A stretch of 64,000 nucleotides of DNA from Saccharum officinarum (taxonomy: Eukaryota > Streptophyta > Magnoliopsida > Poales > Poaceae). Each line of letters starts with the position of its first letter. Position 1 is the stretch's first letter. A program made the translations under genes and the position numbers. The stretch covers positions 19,447,553-19,511,552 of the forward strand of contig CM036199.1 in assembly GCA_020631735.1 (NCBI GenBank), read 5' to 3'. Positions 11,460 to 23,800 of the stretch are shown piece after piece. Under the pieces are notes generated by a model. That model made no database searches. It was not told where the DNA came from and saw only the letters and a list, made by a program, of their open reading frames with translations.

Positions 11460-12604
11460 CCCCACGCGTGAAGCGAGAGAGCCAAATCGAGGAGTAATAA
11501 ATCCTGCGGCATCGATAACCCTAAAAAACCCATTCAACTATTCACGTTCTCACCCCAGCCACCGCCGCTCAGTTCGGCTATTCCGCTTCCGCTCTCTCGA
11601 TCTTCCTCTCCCGGCGGCGCCGCGCTCCAAGGCACCTAATCCATCGCTGCCCTCACAGGACTCCTCGACGCCTTCCTTCACGCACGTCCTCTCCGTGGTT
11701 TGCTCCGCCTCTAGCTCCTTCATCACCAAATGCTGCCCAGGTCAATATGGCGGATCCATGGGTCGTGCTGGTCCGTGACGAGGCATGGCTGCCCCATCTC
11801 TTCCTGACCTATAGGGGATCCATGTTAGTAGTCCTCTTCCTCCTACGTACTCTTTCTGATTTCTGGTTGTGATGTGAAAGGGTGGTACTCATGACGAGGA
11901 TGGACCTTCTTGGTACTCATATATATTTTTCTTCATGATGCAGCCCAGGTGTTGGCTGACATTCTGCTGAGAAGAGGCCTCCGTTCAGTCTGTTCTGCAA
12001 CTTTGAGGTATGAGGTGTAGAACTAAAGCCTCTTGATTGCTTGTAGTTGATTCCTTATCATGCTCATCTAATTGTGTGCGATTTCTGTTTGCTTTGGGGT
12101 GACTCCTCATTACTAGAGCCGATGGGGTTCTCATTACTAATGTTATAGGTGAACTGTAACAGTTTTGTTGCTATTTAGTTTCTGCAATCCGTGCTGCCTT
12201 CATGTTAATTAGTGAGCACTAGTAGGGATTGCTTAGGTAATAAATAGTACTGGTGATAACCAGAGTGCTAGAGAACTCAGAGTCTGCTTGTTGGTCGATT
12301 AAAACATGTGGAATAACCATCGTTATGATTTTGCAAAATCACACCTGCTAGTAGGGGTTTGCTTAGTTAATAAATATACTAATGATAACCAGAGTTCTAT
12401 ATTTAATTTTATTTTCAGGGGATAGATTGTTGCTTGTGAAGGGATTCCCCACAGACAACACTGTGCCCACAAAGAGGCTGAAAATCTTGGCTGGTTTGGT
12501 AAACCCTGAAGACCTGCAGCTCTCACAGCAGAAGGAAGCTTGTGCAGCCTTACAATCAGAAACCTGTGCTATCTCACCCACAAGACAAATTCTACCCGGT
12601 AACT
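11460..12604 (+). pseudogene. Unrecognised genic fragment with promoter-like start and exon-like blocks
   Basis: The segment has the look of a plant gene start: an ACCCTAAAAA telo-box-like motif near 11518, a GC-rich leader (11570-11760) and candidate exons. One block at about 11944-12006 is bounded by ATGCAG and GAG|GTATGA. Another at 12419-12600 follows TTTTCAG and ends before GTAACTG; it encodes a run beginning GDRLLLVKGFPTDNTVP. I do not recognise this peptide. The two blocks do not join in an open frame with the splice sites I see, so this may be a decayed or captured gene piece, or my exon choice may be wrong. Confidence 0.3.
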
Positions 12605-12806
12605 GATTGCATTTCCTTGCTAGTTTCTAGACAAACAGCTGCTGAAATATTAAAATGTATTTTCCAGTTCTCTGACTGAAACATAAAAAATGTGTGCCTT
12701 TACTGTAGCTTATTTCTTGCAATTGTACACATGCTCATGTTACTTATAGATACATAGGCTATTGAATAGATACTGCTGTGCTTGATTGCTCTTGTACAGA
12801 TTAATA

Positions 12807-13059
12807 ATCACTCTGTCGTAGAAAGAAGGTGTTATGGGATGCGTGCAGGTTAAACTCTCTTAACTTTGACTAGGTTTGTAGAAAATATGTGCAACATTTA
12901 TATCTCCAAATAAATTTATTATGAAAGTATATTGAATGGTCCTACCTAATGTATTATTATGTATTATAAATATTAATATTCTTTATATATAATTGGTCAA
13001 AGATAAAAATGTTGACTTCTCGAGAAGCGATAACGACTTCTATTTCGGGACGGAGGGAG
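12807..13059 (+). mobile_element. Stowaway (Mariner) MITE
   Basis: The right end reads TTCGGGACGGAGGGAG followed by TA, the canonical Stowaway terminus. The left end (ATCACTCTGTCGTAG...) is a decayed match to its complement and is preceded by TA at 12805-12806. The interior TTAACTTTGACTAGGTTTGT block is typical of grass Stowaway elements. Confidence 0.75.
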
Positions 13060-13406
13060 TACATTACTAATTAGACATGTTTACGAGGATCATGTACAAA
13101 CTAAATAGACCTGTACACTCACCATGTGTTTGTTGAAATGCCCTTAAGGTAATATATGGTTCAAGTTTTAATTTCTCGTGGATTTTTTAAGTAAATTTGA
13201 GGTTGATTCCACTGTTTCCTTTCATTTGGATCCGAATTGGGGTGACAGCTTTGTGATAACATACTTTTTATTCATGAGTAATTGAGTGTAGCAGAGATGC
13301 GTATGTTGCGTTGGTGTTGTGGGCACAAAGGAAGGGATAGAGTCCGGAACGACGATATTTCGGATAGGTTGGGGTGGCACCAATTGAGGAGAAATTGATT
13401 CAACAT

Positions 13407-13506
13407 NNNNNNNNNNNNNNNNNNNNNNNNNNNNNNNNNNNNNNNNNNNNNNNNNNNNNNNNNNNNNNNNNNNNNNNNNNNNNNNNNNNNNNNNNNNNNN
13501 NNNNNN
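13407..13506. other. Assembly gap (100 N)
   Basis: Exactly 100 N's, a customary placeholder for a scaffold gap of unknown size. Features on either side should not be joined across it; the ORFs that run through it are artefacts. Confidence 0.98.
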
Positions 13507-14651
13507 CGGCACAACATCCACACGGCGGGTAGGTACTGGGATCCACGTGGGTTTCTACGTGGGGCGTGGTGGTCAAGCAAAATAGCAGCGCGTGGTCCAC
13601 GTGGTTGTTTCGCGTAAAAACAAACGGCGTGGGCTTTATTTTCGCGTGTGGCACGCCCTCTCGGGCAAAGGACAAAGGCGCCTGATATTTTGGACGGCTC
13701 CAGACGTCCGGGCGCCAGTAACACCCATTGAAGATTACTGCCTCATAGCTGCACTGTCCGGAAGTAGTTTTGAGATTTCGTGATGCCCAAACTATTTGAA
13801 GTTTAATCAATATACTAGCCCTAGAGGAAACAACTCTTTTCTCAGATCTAGGGGTTAGCCCAGATATTTCTGAGGTGGGGCTTGGAGAGCGTATTTAGAT
13901 TTGAATAAGTAAAATAAGGTGTGGAGCGATAGAACATTTCTCAATTCACTAAGGATGAAATACTATTGCTAGCTTTCTATCAACCACACTTCAATCTAAT
14001 CTTTGTCTCCACCTTTCGGTTCGGTAGCTAACGAAAAGGCGATCGAAAGCCTACATATGGTTGAGGAGATGAAGGGAGGATTGTCTTGATCATACTTCCG
14101 CTTTCTACCTTCTTGTTTGCAAACTCGTAGCTTCTTTAGATATTTTTTTAGGGGACACGCTTTCGCTACGCGCCTTGTAACAACCCTAGGCTAGCTTAGT
14201 TCAAGGTTGCTATTTTATGTCGTCTAAGGTTTTAAGTTAGCAATCCATTGAGCACTTAGGACACCTGCAAGTAATGAGACTTCGTCTCTCAAGTCGTACG
14301 ACGTCCTATACTCAAGTGAAGTTCAAACAAATTTAAAATAAAACTGAACTTCTTTTACTTTGAAACATAATGCCACATCTTTGTTTGGAGTAAGATGCGA
14401 GACATTAATGTATAGTTGAAAATCTCATGAAACATCCTTGCCTCTTTATATGCATAGTCATCTATTCACCAAAACCCACTAATACGATGTACTTACAAAT
14501 TCATTTTGGATAGCTGCTTGAACGGTTTGTTGGGTAGACGAATTGTCCTTTGTTTTTCGAAACATCTAGCAATGACCGCATATTCTAACTCAAAACATCT
14601 AGCAATGACCGCATATTCTAACTCTGAAGCGGTTTTCCATCCATGCATCTG
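13507..14651. other. Intergenic DNA left of element 2
   Basis: No gene can be supported. A short direct duplication of about 31 bp (ACATCTAGCAATGACCGCAT...) occurs twice in tandem at about 14562-14630. Confidence 0.6.
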
Positions 14652-14656
14652 AGGGT

Positions 14657-16259
14657 TGAAAGGATCAAGATGCCAAGAGGAGGGGTGAATTGGGCTTTTC
14701 TAAAAATTAAATGCAAGAATTAAATCCTTCAAGCCGGAATTCACCCTAGTGTCTACTTGGGTTCCTAGAGAGTCTATCGATACAAAGTTTTGCACCCTAG
14801 TTTCCAATCCTAGTCTAGCATAGCAAGTCTAGGAATGTAAAGCAAGCAATAAAAGTAAATACGAGAATGTAAATGCTTGAATGTAAAGGGGCAAGGAACA
14901 CGGCGATGTTTTTCCGAGGTATCGGAGAGTCGCCACTCTCCACTAGTCCTCGTTGGAGCACCCGCGCAAGGGTGTAGCTCCCCCTTGATCCGCGCAAGGA
15001 TCAAGTGCTCTCTACGGGTTGATTCTTCGACACTCCGTCGCGGTGAATCACCCAAAACCGCTCACAAGATGAGTTGGGTCATCCACAAGCTCCGCCGGAT
15101 GATCACCAAACTCCCAATCACCACCACGCCGTCTAGGTGATGGCGATCACCAAGAGTAACAAGCTAGAACTCTCACTTAACCACTACGAGCCCAAATGAG
15201 AAGGTGGATGCACACTTGCTACTCTCTAATCGCTAGTGAGGAACTCTCAAGCTTTGATTCTCAAATCTCTATCCTCACTAGTGCTCTTGCACTCCCTTGC
15301 ACTCCAAAGGTGTTTATCAGCTGATCAAATGAGCAAGAGACCTCTAAAAGAGGTGGTGGGGATGTATTTATACACCCACAGACAAAACGAAACGTTACCC
15401 GCTGACTCAGCGAAACACGGGCTGACCGGACGCGCCGGTCAAACTGACCGGACGCGCCGGTCGCTCATAACGGTCGAAAACCGAATTTCAACTGAGTGAC
15501 CGGACGCGCCGGTCAGGGGTGACCGGACGCGTCCGATCGTGCAGGGAGCATACTGTACTCACACCGGACGCGCGACCGCGTCCGATCGGTGATGACCGGA
15601 CGCGTCTGGTCGTCTCTGGACCTTACTGGACTGTGACCGGACACGCCGATCACACCCAGGTCGCGTCCGATCGGGTGTTTCCCTCAAGTGACACGTGTTG
15701 ACTTCTGACCACCGCGTCCGTCCTCGCGAGGACCGCGTCCGTGTTTAGAGCTGAAACCCTAGCCGAGGAACTGTACTGACCGGACACGTCCGGTCATGCC
15801 GAGGACCGCGTCCGGTCATGGGAAAACGACCCGAAACTCTCCGAAACGCATCACAACTTGAACCAAGTTGCTTCCAACTGAACTTTGAGCTATTCTAGAG
15901 CTGCCTAGCGCCAAGTTTAACAAGTGTGCACCACACCTAAACATAGGACTCGCCTAGGTCAAGCTACCCGCTCATGCCCCCCTTTATAGTACGGTCAAAA
16001 GAGAAAAACGAAGATCCTAACGACTATTCCAAGTGTCTCTCAACACCTCGACATCCGGAACTAACCGTCCTTAATCTTGACGTCACTCTTTTGAAAACCG
16101 AAACGACTTCCATCAAGGGGCATGAATACCATGGTGCCCAAAGCAGTTAAAACCTCCATGACCTAACTTACCAAAGTTTCTGCAAAACACACGTTAGTCA
16201 TGGTAATAAAGCGTTATCATCAATTGCCAAAACCAAACCTCGGGGCCTAGATGCTTTCA
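14657..16259 (-). repeat. 3' LTR of element 2 (1,603 bp)
   Basis: On the minus strand it begins TGAAAGCATCTAGGCCCC and ends GATCCTTTCA. It contains a palindrome array at about 15420-15820 with forms such as GACCGGACGCGCCGGTC and GACCGGACGCGTCCGATC. Confidence 0.95.
15420..15825. repeat. Palindrome array in 3' LTR of element 2
   Basis: More than ten variants of a GACCGGACGCG(T)CCGGTC motif, irregularly spaced. Equivalent arrays lie at about 23578-23980 in the solo LTR and 28890-29295 in the 5' LTR. Confidence 0.85.
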
Positions 16260-16275
16260 ATCTCCCCCTTTTTGG
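16260..16275 (-). other. Polypurine tract, element 2
   Basis: The minus strand reads CCAAAAAGGGGGAGAT next to the 3' LTR. Two further polypurine-like runs (AAAGGGGGAGAGAGAG and CAGGGGGAG) lie about 400 bp upstream, at about 16650-16690. Confidence 0.88.
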
Positions 16276-16711
16276 TGATTGATGACAACACTAAGATATA
16301 AAAGATTTGAGTTGAGGTTTTCGAGCATGCATGGTTCACATAAGCAAAAAGCAATAAGCACAAAAGTGTTAGGAATTGCTTATGTGCCCCAAGCCAAAAG
16401 AGTGTACTCATAAGATAAGACAAAGAATCGTTAGTACACAAACAGATATAGCTCATAAGAAATCGGAGTAAGGCACGGAAGCACAACCTTAGAGCTATAA
16501 TTAAAAACGGTGACAAGTGTTAACACTGCGACTGGATAAAACATTAAGACTCAAGGTTTATCACACGACAACATGCCACACGAATGCAATTGACTGAAAA
16601 GTAAACATGATGCAAGAATGTAGCACACAAAAAGAACGAAAACCCTCTCTCAAAACTCCCCCTGAAACTACTCTCTCTCCCCCTTTGGCATCAAGCGCCA
16701 AAAAACTAATC

Positions 16712-19183
16712 TAAGGATCTAACGGGGGGACAGACGAAGTCGTGCCGGGTGCCGAGGTGCGCGGAGTAATCACGAAGTGTAGAGAATCTCCCTCGGAATC
16801 TGAGCTATCTGGCTGACCCTCTGAAGAATCACGTGGCTATGAAGCGGTCTGGGTCTGAGCTGCGGAACAGGTACTGATGTAGTAGCAATAAGAGGATCTA
16901 TCTGAGTGACCTGAGCCTGTAGCGAGCCAATAGCAGGAGGATCTGTCGAGGCAACTGACGAAGGTAGAGTCTCTGTAGTACCAGTCCCTGTCACTGGAGG
17001 AATAGCTGCCTCTGAAGCTGACAACCCTGAAGAAGTAGCAAAGGTAGTGTGCGAGGGCGTCGGCTGACCAGTCAACTCGCTGTAGGTAGCACTGTAATCA
17101 CCGAAGGGTGTGCCTGTCAGGAGGTGAGGGCGAGGCTGGTCTGAAGGTGTAAACCCCGTGTGAATAGGCGTGAAGCTCGAGGACTGGAATGACTGGGGAA
17201 CCTGCTGCTGTGGAGATGTGAACTGGAAACCCGGCTGTCCCTGACTCGATGGATCACTGGATTGTAAAGCAGAAGTCAGGACAGAAGCAGGCGGAGGAAC
17301 CCCAACAGTGACTAGGTGGCGCAGGAGATCCAAGTACTGCTGCTGACTAGCTGCACTCTGTCGCTGAATCTCGTACTGCTGTCGCTGCATTTCAACCTGC
17401 TACCTCTGGATCTCAAGCTGCTGACGCTGAAACTCGTCCTGACGAGCCTGAATCTGTGCAAGTGCTGCAGCTGTGTCCTGAGCCTGTCGCTGTATCTGTT
17501 ATTGCTGCTGCTCCTGTGCCTGGGTCAACCTCTCAAGTATGGCCACCATGGCTGGATCTGTGCGGGAGGCTGAACCAGAGCCACCGGCCTCGTGGTCGTG
17601 AGACCGAGGAGACCGGTACCTGAGGATGAGCTGGTAGTCCTCATCAGTGCTGTCAGATGTCACATCCTCAGGAAGATCAGCAGGCTGAGCGTCAAGATCG
17701 GCAAGCTCTGCCTCTGCAAGCTCATCAACTGTGGCGTCCTGCTCAGCTGCTGTCTCAGGAACCTCAGGTCACACACGCTGTCCTGGCACTGGGGCCTGAT
17801 CTCTAGTGACTGAAGCCCAAAGCTGACGGATATCATACTCAGGGAAAGCAGTAGTCGTATCTGATATCTTAGCTCGGATCTCTGCTGGTAATTGGATGGA
17901 TGATCTAATGATGAAGCAGATCCAGTGTGCATAGGGCAGCTGACGATTACCCTTGAAGCCCTCAGCTATGGTGTCCTCCATCTCACTAAGAATGAGATCC
18001 CAAATGTCAAACTGTGTCTGTGAGAGGAGGTGGTGAACAACCCATAGCTGCATCCGAGTCAGTCCCTCTCTGTAGCCAAGTCTGGGAAGTAGAGTGCGTC
18101 TGACTATAGCATCCAGAACTCTGGCAAGTGGTGTCAAACTGGCAGGCGTGCGACGAGACCCTTCAGCAAAAGGCTCACGGAAGCAGGGTCGAACCAAGTC
18201 TGTAGGTGGCACTGCCCGCCGTGAGGGCGTCTCGGTGGAGGAGTCTGACCAAAACACAGCTGATGTATCTTCGTGTCGGAAGCTGGAAGTCTGAGAATCT
18301 CCCGCACTCTGGTGATGTATAGACGGTGATCGCAGCCTCGGAATGCAAAGTGAATGAAATCATGGGCAGGATCAATCCATAGTGAAGCATAAAACTCTCT
18401 GACCCATGTGCCGCAGTATGCACCTGTCTGTCCAAGAAGATCTGACAAGCCTGGTAGAAAGGACAGGTGCGGACGTAGCTGTTCTCCCACAACCTCAACT
18501 AGTGACTCAAGTCGACAGACCCTCTGTGGTCGGAAAGCAATACCGCTGTCAACTAGAGCCCTGTAGAAATCCTCCTGAAGTGGGGTATAGAAGCCTTCTG
18601 AAGCTCTGGGATCCCTCACAGGCGGAAACCACCGACTGACCTCCACGAACCTCAACCCCTACACCTGACGTGCTGTAGCACCCCTTAAGTCAAAGTGCTC
18701 GACCGGGGGTGAACCTCTAGCTCTGGGAGGAGGACGTGCTCCACGACGCTGGCCCTCTGGCCTAGGAGTCACCTGAGTACGTGCGCGTGTGGAGCGGCGA
18801 CGTGGTGGAGACTGAGCTGGCTGCTCCTCTGTGTCCTCTGTAGCCTCTGGAGCCTCTGGAGCCTCTGTGGCCTCTGGAGGTGGATCAACTGACATACCCT
18901 CTGTAGCTCCAGTATCCTCAGTACCCTCAGTGGCCTCTGTGCCGAGCTGTCGACCTTCAAGATGAAAGTGACGCTCGCCTATGCGTATGCCACTGCTCCT
19001 GCCACCTCTCTCTGTCTGCTCTGCTGCATCTGCCACGGCCTGAGCAATCTCTGCCTCTGTAAGTGTCTTCTTCTTCTTTCTGGCCAAGATCTTGATACGC
19101 TTCCCACGTGCAATCTCAGACCGATGAGGAGGACTATCGTCCCCGTCACCAGGAGCACCACCGGCGTTCTTGCAACGCACCAT
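16712..19183 (-). pseudogene. Extra ORF of Copia element 2 (plant-transposon-protein-like), broken
   Basis: A coding frame of about 820 codons between pol and the 3' LTR, on the element's sense strand. I choose ATG 19183 (MVRCKNAGG...). N-terminal part: basic tract ARKKKKTLTEAE, then Glu/Thr/Ala/Pro-rich repeats and an RRRSTRAR basic patch. Middle (about 18655-17840): a globular region with VREFYASL and LWVVHHLLSQTQFD, recalling the 'putative plant transposon protein' extra ORFs of other plant retroelements. C-terminal part: Gln-rich tail (QRQQ repeats, 17540-17340) then a Ser/Thr/Pro-rich stretch. I see no transmembrane segment, so env is not supported. Breaks: TAG 18656-18658, a frameshift near 18200, TGA about 17769, TAA about 17497, TAG about 17400 and a frameshift near 16820. 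Function unknown. Confidence 0.65.
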
Positions 19184-20045
19184 GCTGACAAACTGACCGA
19201 AAACCTCTGAAAGATGGTGAACTGTCACTCGAGAGGCTTGGCCTCAATCCGTATCCGCAGGCTTGGCCTCGGATTCAGCAAACTGATCTCACCCTGACAC
19301 ACGGACAGACTCGCTGCAACGACGGAATAGATGGATCTACTATAAGCAACATATATAACTAAAAGGTACGAAACCCTAGAGATAGCAAGCATATGAGATA
19401 CGATGTGAATTGAAAGGCGAAGCTACCTCGGATCGACGAGACGACGGTGACAAGATGAGGTGACCTAGATCGCGAGATTCCCCAAAATCGCCGGACGAGC
19501 TCTGATTTGCCGAGACATGATGCAATTAGGATTAAAAGAAAGAATTACGGCAAACCCTAGCGAGGAGGTCAAGGTGACGCGAAACAACCTTGCGAAGGAG
19601 ACGACGCAAAACCTCGACGACGAACGATCGAACGGCGTTACGCGAACCCTAGGGTTAGGGTTAGGGCAACTCGACGAAGAACGATCGGAGGCAAGCGTGA
19701 GGCCGTCCACTGCCTGAGGAGATGCTGGCAAGCGGGAGCGCGGCTCACCGGCGGCAAGGGCGCGGCTCACCGGCGGCGGAGGTGTGAGCGGGCGGCGGTT
19801 GCGCGGCTGCGCGGCTGGCGAGGGCAAGCAGGGGCAGAGGCGCGGCTGCGGGCAGGGCGGCAGCGAGCGCGTGAGCGAGGCTAGCACGGGCGAGGAGACG
19901 CGGCTGGGTTTGCCGGAGGCGAGGGAGACAGCAAGGATGCAGCGGCTCCGGCGAAACTACGCGACTGGCGGCGGACGAAACTCGGGCTGAGGAAGAAACA
20001 CGGCCGAGGACGAACCGGTATATGAAGGGTCAGATGCGCTCGACG
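19184..20045 (-). promoter_or_regulatory. GC-rich gene-like leader upstream of the extra ORF
   Basis: On the minus strand this segment runs from GC/CpG-rich sequence (20000-19700) through a short TAACCC-type run (19650-19672) to a stretch with a plausible intron: donor at about 19431 (CGAG|GTAGCTTCG), T-rich tract and acceptor at about 19316 (GTTGCAG|CGAG). It looks like the promoter plus spliced leader of a cellular gene rather than retroelement spacer. A short chance ORF at 19887-19465 overlaps it. Promoter activity is inference only. Confidence 0.4.
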
Positions 20046-20400
20046 CGTGATGACCGGACGCGGTGGTCATTATGACCGGACGCGGTGGTGCAGCGTCCGG
20101 TCACACTCCAGTAAGCTCCTGGAGTGACCGGACGCGTCCGGTGAGGACTGACCGGACGCGGTCAGAGTCCGATCGAGGGGAGCTCGGGAAATCGTCGCGA
20201 ATGACCGGACGCGGTGGTGGTAACCGGGACCGGACGCGGTGGTCAACAGAGGCGCGTCCGGTGCAGTGTCCGATCAGTAGATCTGGAGTTGGTCTTCTGG
20301 ATGACCGGACGCGCTGGTGGACGCCGGGACCGGACGCAGTGGTGAAGCATCACTGCGTCCGGTGCAGCGTCCGGTCCAGCGTCCGGTCACTGTTCTTCGC
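20045..20400. repeat. Palindrome array in the internal region of element 2
   Basis: Repeats of GACCGGACGCGGTGGTC and GCGTCCGGTC lie between pol and the extra ORF. They are the same motif class as in the LTRs but with a GGTGG variant half. This places the motif outside an LTR. Confidence 0.8.
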
Positions 20401-20882
20401 CCTTCTTCGTTCCGAACTACGACGCGACTTCTCCCAATCAGGTTCCAATTCAAAAAGACACAAATAAACACCAATTGGAACACGATATGAGTGACCTCAC
20501 TCAAACCCTCAAATTTTTTAAAATAGATTGCCTTAGGCTAGTATTATTTTTAAGAAAATAGGCAATAAACACCCAAGGAGCAGCATATGGCCATGCAATA
20601 GAGTTTTTGAACCTTTAGGAGCGTCAAAATTCTCTCTCTATCCATGGACGAACACAGAGGTTGCTCAAAGCTTAACCGAAAAGAAACGCCAAACAAACAA
20701 CCATGCATATGCAATGCAATACAAGAAGGTAAAGCTAGGATGCTTGTCAAGTTTGATCCACGATTAGGCTTCTTCACTCCTCCAAAGAAGGGTTATCGTA
20801 ACCGTGTTAGCCAAGCCCTAAAAACATTGCGATAAAATAAACATGGCATATTATACAATGCAATGCAAGGGACAACACACGC
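20401..20882. other. Spacer between palindrome array and pol of element 2
   Basis: Unremarkable AT-rich sequence with no gene I can support. Confidence 0.6.
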
Positions 20883-23800
20883 TCATTTTTTAAAGTTGCT
20901 AGAATCAAGCACATTGAGTTCACTTCTTAACCTACAAAAAGTTGCCTCATCCAAAGGTTTAGTGAAGATATCCGCTAATTGATTTTCACTTCTTACACCT
21001 TCTAGTGATATGTCATTTTTAGCAACGTGATCTCTTAGAAAGTGATGGCGGATATCAATGTGCTTGGTGCGAGAGTGCTGTACCGGATTGTTAGCAATTT
21101 TAACGGCACTTTCATTATCACATAAAAGTGGCACCTTTTCAAGAACAATTCCATAGTCTAGGAGGGTTTGTTTCATATATAAGATTTGTGCACAACAAGC
21201 CCCCGCGGCAATGTATTCCGCCTCGGCGGTGGATAAAGCCACACTATTTTGCTTTTTAGATGACCAAGATACTAAAGATCTTCCAAGCAAATGGCACCCT
21301 CCGGATGTGCTTTTTCTATCAATTTTGCAACCGGCATAGTCCGAATCGGAATAGCCAACTAGTTGGAATCTAGCTCCTTTGGGATACCAAAGACCAATGC
21401 TTGGGGTGAGCTTAAGATATCTTAGGATTCTTTTTACGGCACTTAGGTGAGGTTCTTTAGGGCACGCTTGAAAGCGGGCACACATGCACACACTAAACAT
21501 GATATCGGGCCTAGATGCTGTAAGGTACAACAAGCTACCAATCATAGAACGGTAGAGAGTTTGATCAACCGGTTTACCTCCCTCATCTAGGTCGAGATGT
21601 CCATTTGATGGCATTGGGGTCTTGATTGGTTTGCATTCTTCCATCTTGAATCTTTTGAGGAGATCCTTGGTATACTTTTCTTGAGAGATGAAAATCCCTT
21701 CTCTCATTTGCTTTACTTGAAATCCAAGGAAGAATGTGAGCTCACCAATCATTGACATCTCGAACTCCTTCGACATCAATTCACCAAATTCCTTGCAATA
21801 ATCTTCATTTGTTGATCCGAAGATGATATCATCAACATATACTTGACAAATAAAGATCTCCCCATTAAACTTCTTGGTGAATAGTGTGGTGTCGACCTTC
21901 CCAATGGTGAAGCCCTTCTCAATGAGGAAGTCCCGGAGGCGCTCATACCACGCTCTAGGGGCTTGCTTGAGCCCATATAACGCCTTGGACAACCTATAAA
22001 CATGATTATGATATCTAGGGTCTTCAAACTCGGGAGGTTGATTAACATAGACTAGTTCATTTATAAAGCCATTTAAGAATGCACTTTTCACATCCATTTG
22101 ATATAGTTTCATATCATGATGTGATGCATATGCAAGGAGGATACGAATGGCTTCAAGTCTTGCAACGGGTGCAAAGGTCTCTCCAAAATCAAGACCTTCA
22201 ACTTGAGAGAACCCCTTTGCAACTAGTCTTGCCTTGTTCCTCACAACTATGCCTTGGTCATCTTGCTTGTTTCGAAACACCCACTTGGTTCCAATGACTC
22301 TTGCACCTTTAGGATGCTCTTCAAGTGTCCATACTTGATTGCGGGTGAAGTTGTTCAATTCTTCATGCATTGCATTCACCCAATCCGGATCTTGAAGAGC
22401 TTCTTCTACATTCTTAGGTTCAACGCAAGAGACAAAAGAGTGATGTTCAACAAAAGAAGCTAGCTTTTGAGATCGAGTCATTACTCCCTTTGTAGGACTC
22501 CCTATGATGAGATCTTGTGGATGTGCTTGAAGTAGTGGTGAGTTTCTTCTATCAACCACTTGAGGAGGTGGATGGGGAGCATCAACATCTTGAGCTTGTC
22601 CCTCGGCTTGTTCATGAGAGACATAAGTGTCTTCATTTTCAACTCTCTCATTCTTGTCATCATCTTGAGGCACACGTGATGAAGATGGTGGATCAACAAT
22701 TTGTACATCATCATCATCATCTTTTGGCTTGATGTCTCCCACCGGCATGTTCTTCATGGCCTCCCTCAAGGGTTCATCACCTACATCATCACAATTCTCA
22801 ATTGCTCCTTGGGAGCCTGAAAGGATCAAAATGCCCAAGAGGGGGGGTGAATTGGGCTTTTCTAAAAATTAAATGCAAGAATTAAATCCTTCAAGCCGGA
22901 ATTCACCCCTAGTGTCTACTTGTGTTCCTAGAGAGTCTATCGATACAAAGTTTTGCACCCTAGTTTCCAATCCTAGTCTAGCATGGCAAGTCCAGGAATC
23001 TAAAGCAAGCAATGAAAGTAAATACGAGAATGTAAATGCTTGAATGTAAAGGGGCAAGGAACACGGTGATGTTTTTCCGAGGTATCGGAGAGTCACCACT
23101 CCCCACTAGTCCTCGTTGGAGCACCCGCGCAAGGGTGTAGCTCCCCCTTGATCCGCGCAAGGATCAAGTGCTCTCTACGGGTTGATTCTTCGACACTCCG
23201 TCGCGGTGAATCACCCAAAACCGCTCACAAGATTAGTTGGGTCATCCACAAGCTCCGCCGGATGATCACCAAACTCCCAATCACCACCACGCCGTCTAGG
23301 TGATGGCGATCACCAAGAGTAACAAGCTAGAACTCTCACTTGACCACTACGAGCCCAAATGAGAAGGTGGATGCACACTTGCTACTCTCTAATCGCTAGT
23401 GAGGAACTCTCAAGTTTTGATTCTTAAATCTCTATCCTCACTAGTGCTCTTGCACTCCCTTGCACTCCAAAGGTGTTTATCAGCTGATCAAATGAGCAAG
23501 AGACCTCTAAAAGAGATGTATTTATACACCCCACAGACTAATCGAACCGTTACCTGCTGACTCAGTGAAACGCGGGCTGACCGGACGCACCGGTCAAACT
23601 GACCGGACGCGCCGGTCGCTCGTAACGGTCGAAAACCGAATTTCAACTGAGTGACCGGACGCGCCGGTCAGGGGTGACCGGATGCGTCCGATCATGCAGG
23701 GAGCATACTGTACTCGCACCGGACGCGCTACCGCGTCCGATCGGTGATGACCGGACGCGTCCGGTCGTCTCTGGACCTTACTGGACTGTGACCGGACGTG

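Noticed and set aside
13222..13810. Minus-strand ORFs running through the N gap
   Set aside because: They are produced by translating N's as X; no coding evidence on either side.
16712..19183. Calling the extra ORF of element 2 an envelope gene
   Set aside because: No signal peptide, transmembrane segment or cleavage site is visible; position alone is not enough.
19648..19672. TTAGGG/CCCTAA run resembling telomere repeat
   Set aside because: Only two to three units, and of the TTAGGG type, whereas plant telomeres are TTTAGGG. It lies in a retroelement leader.
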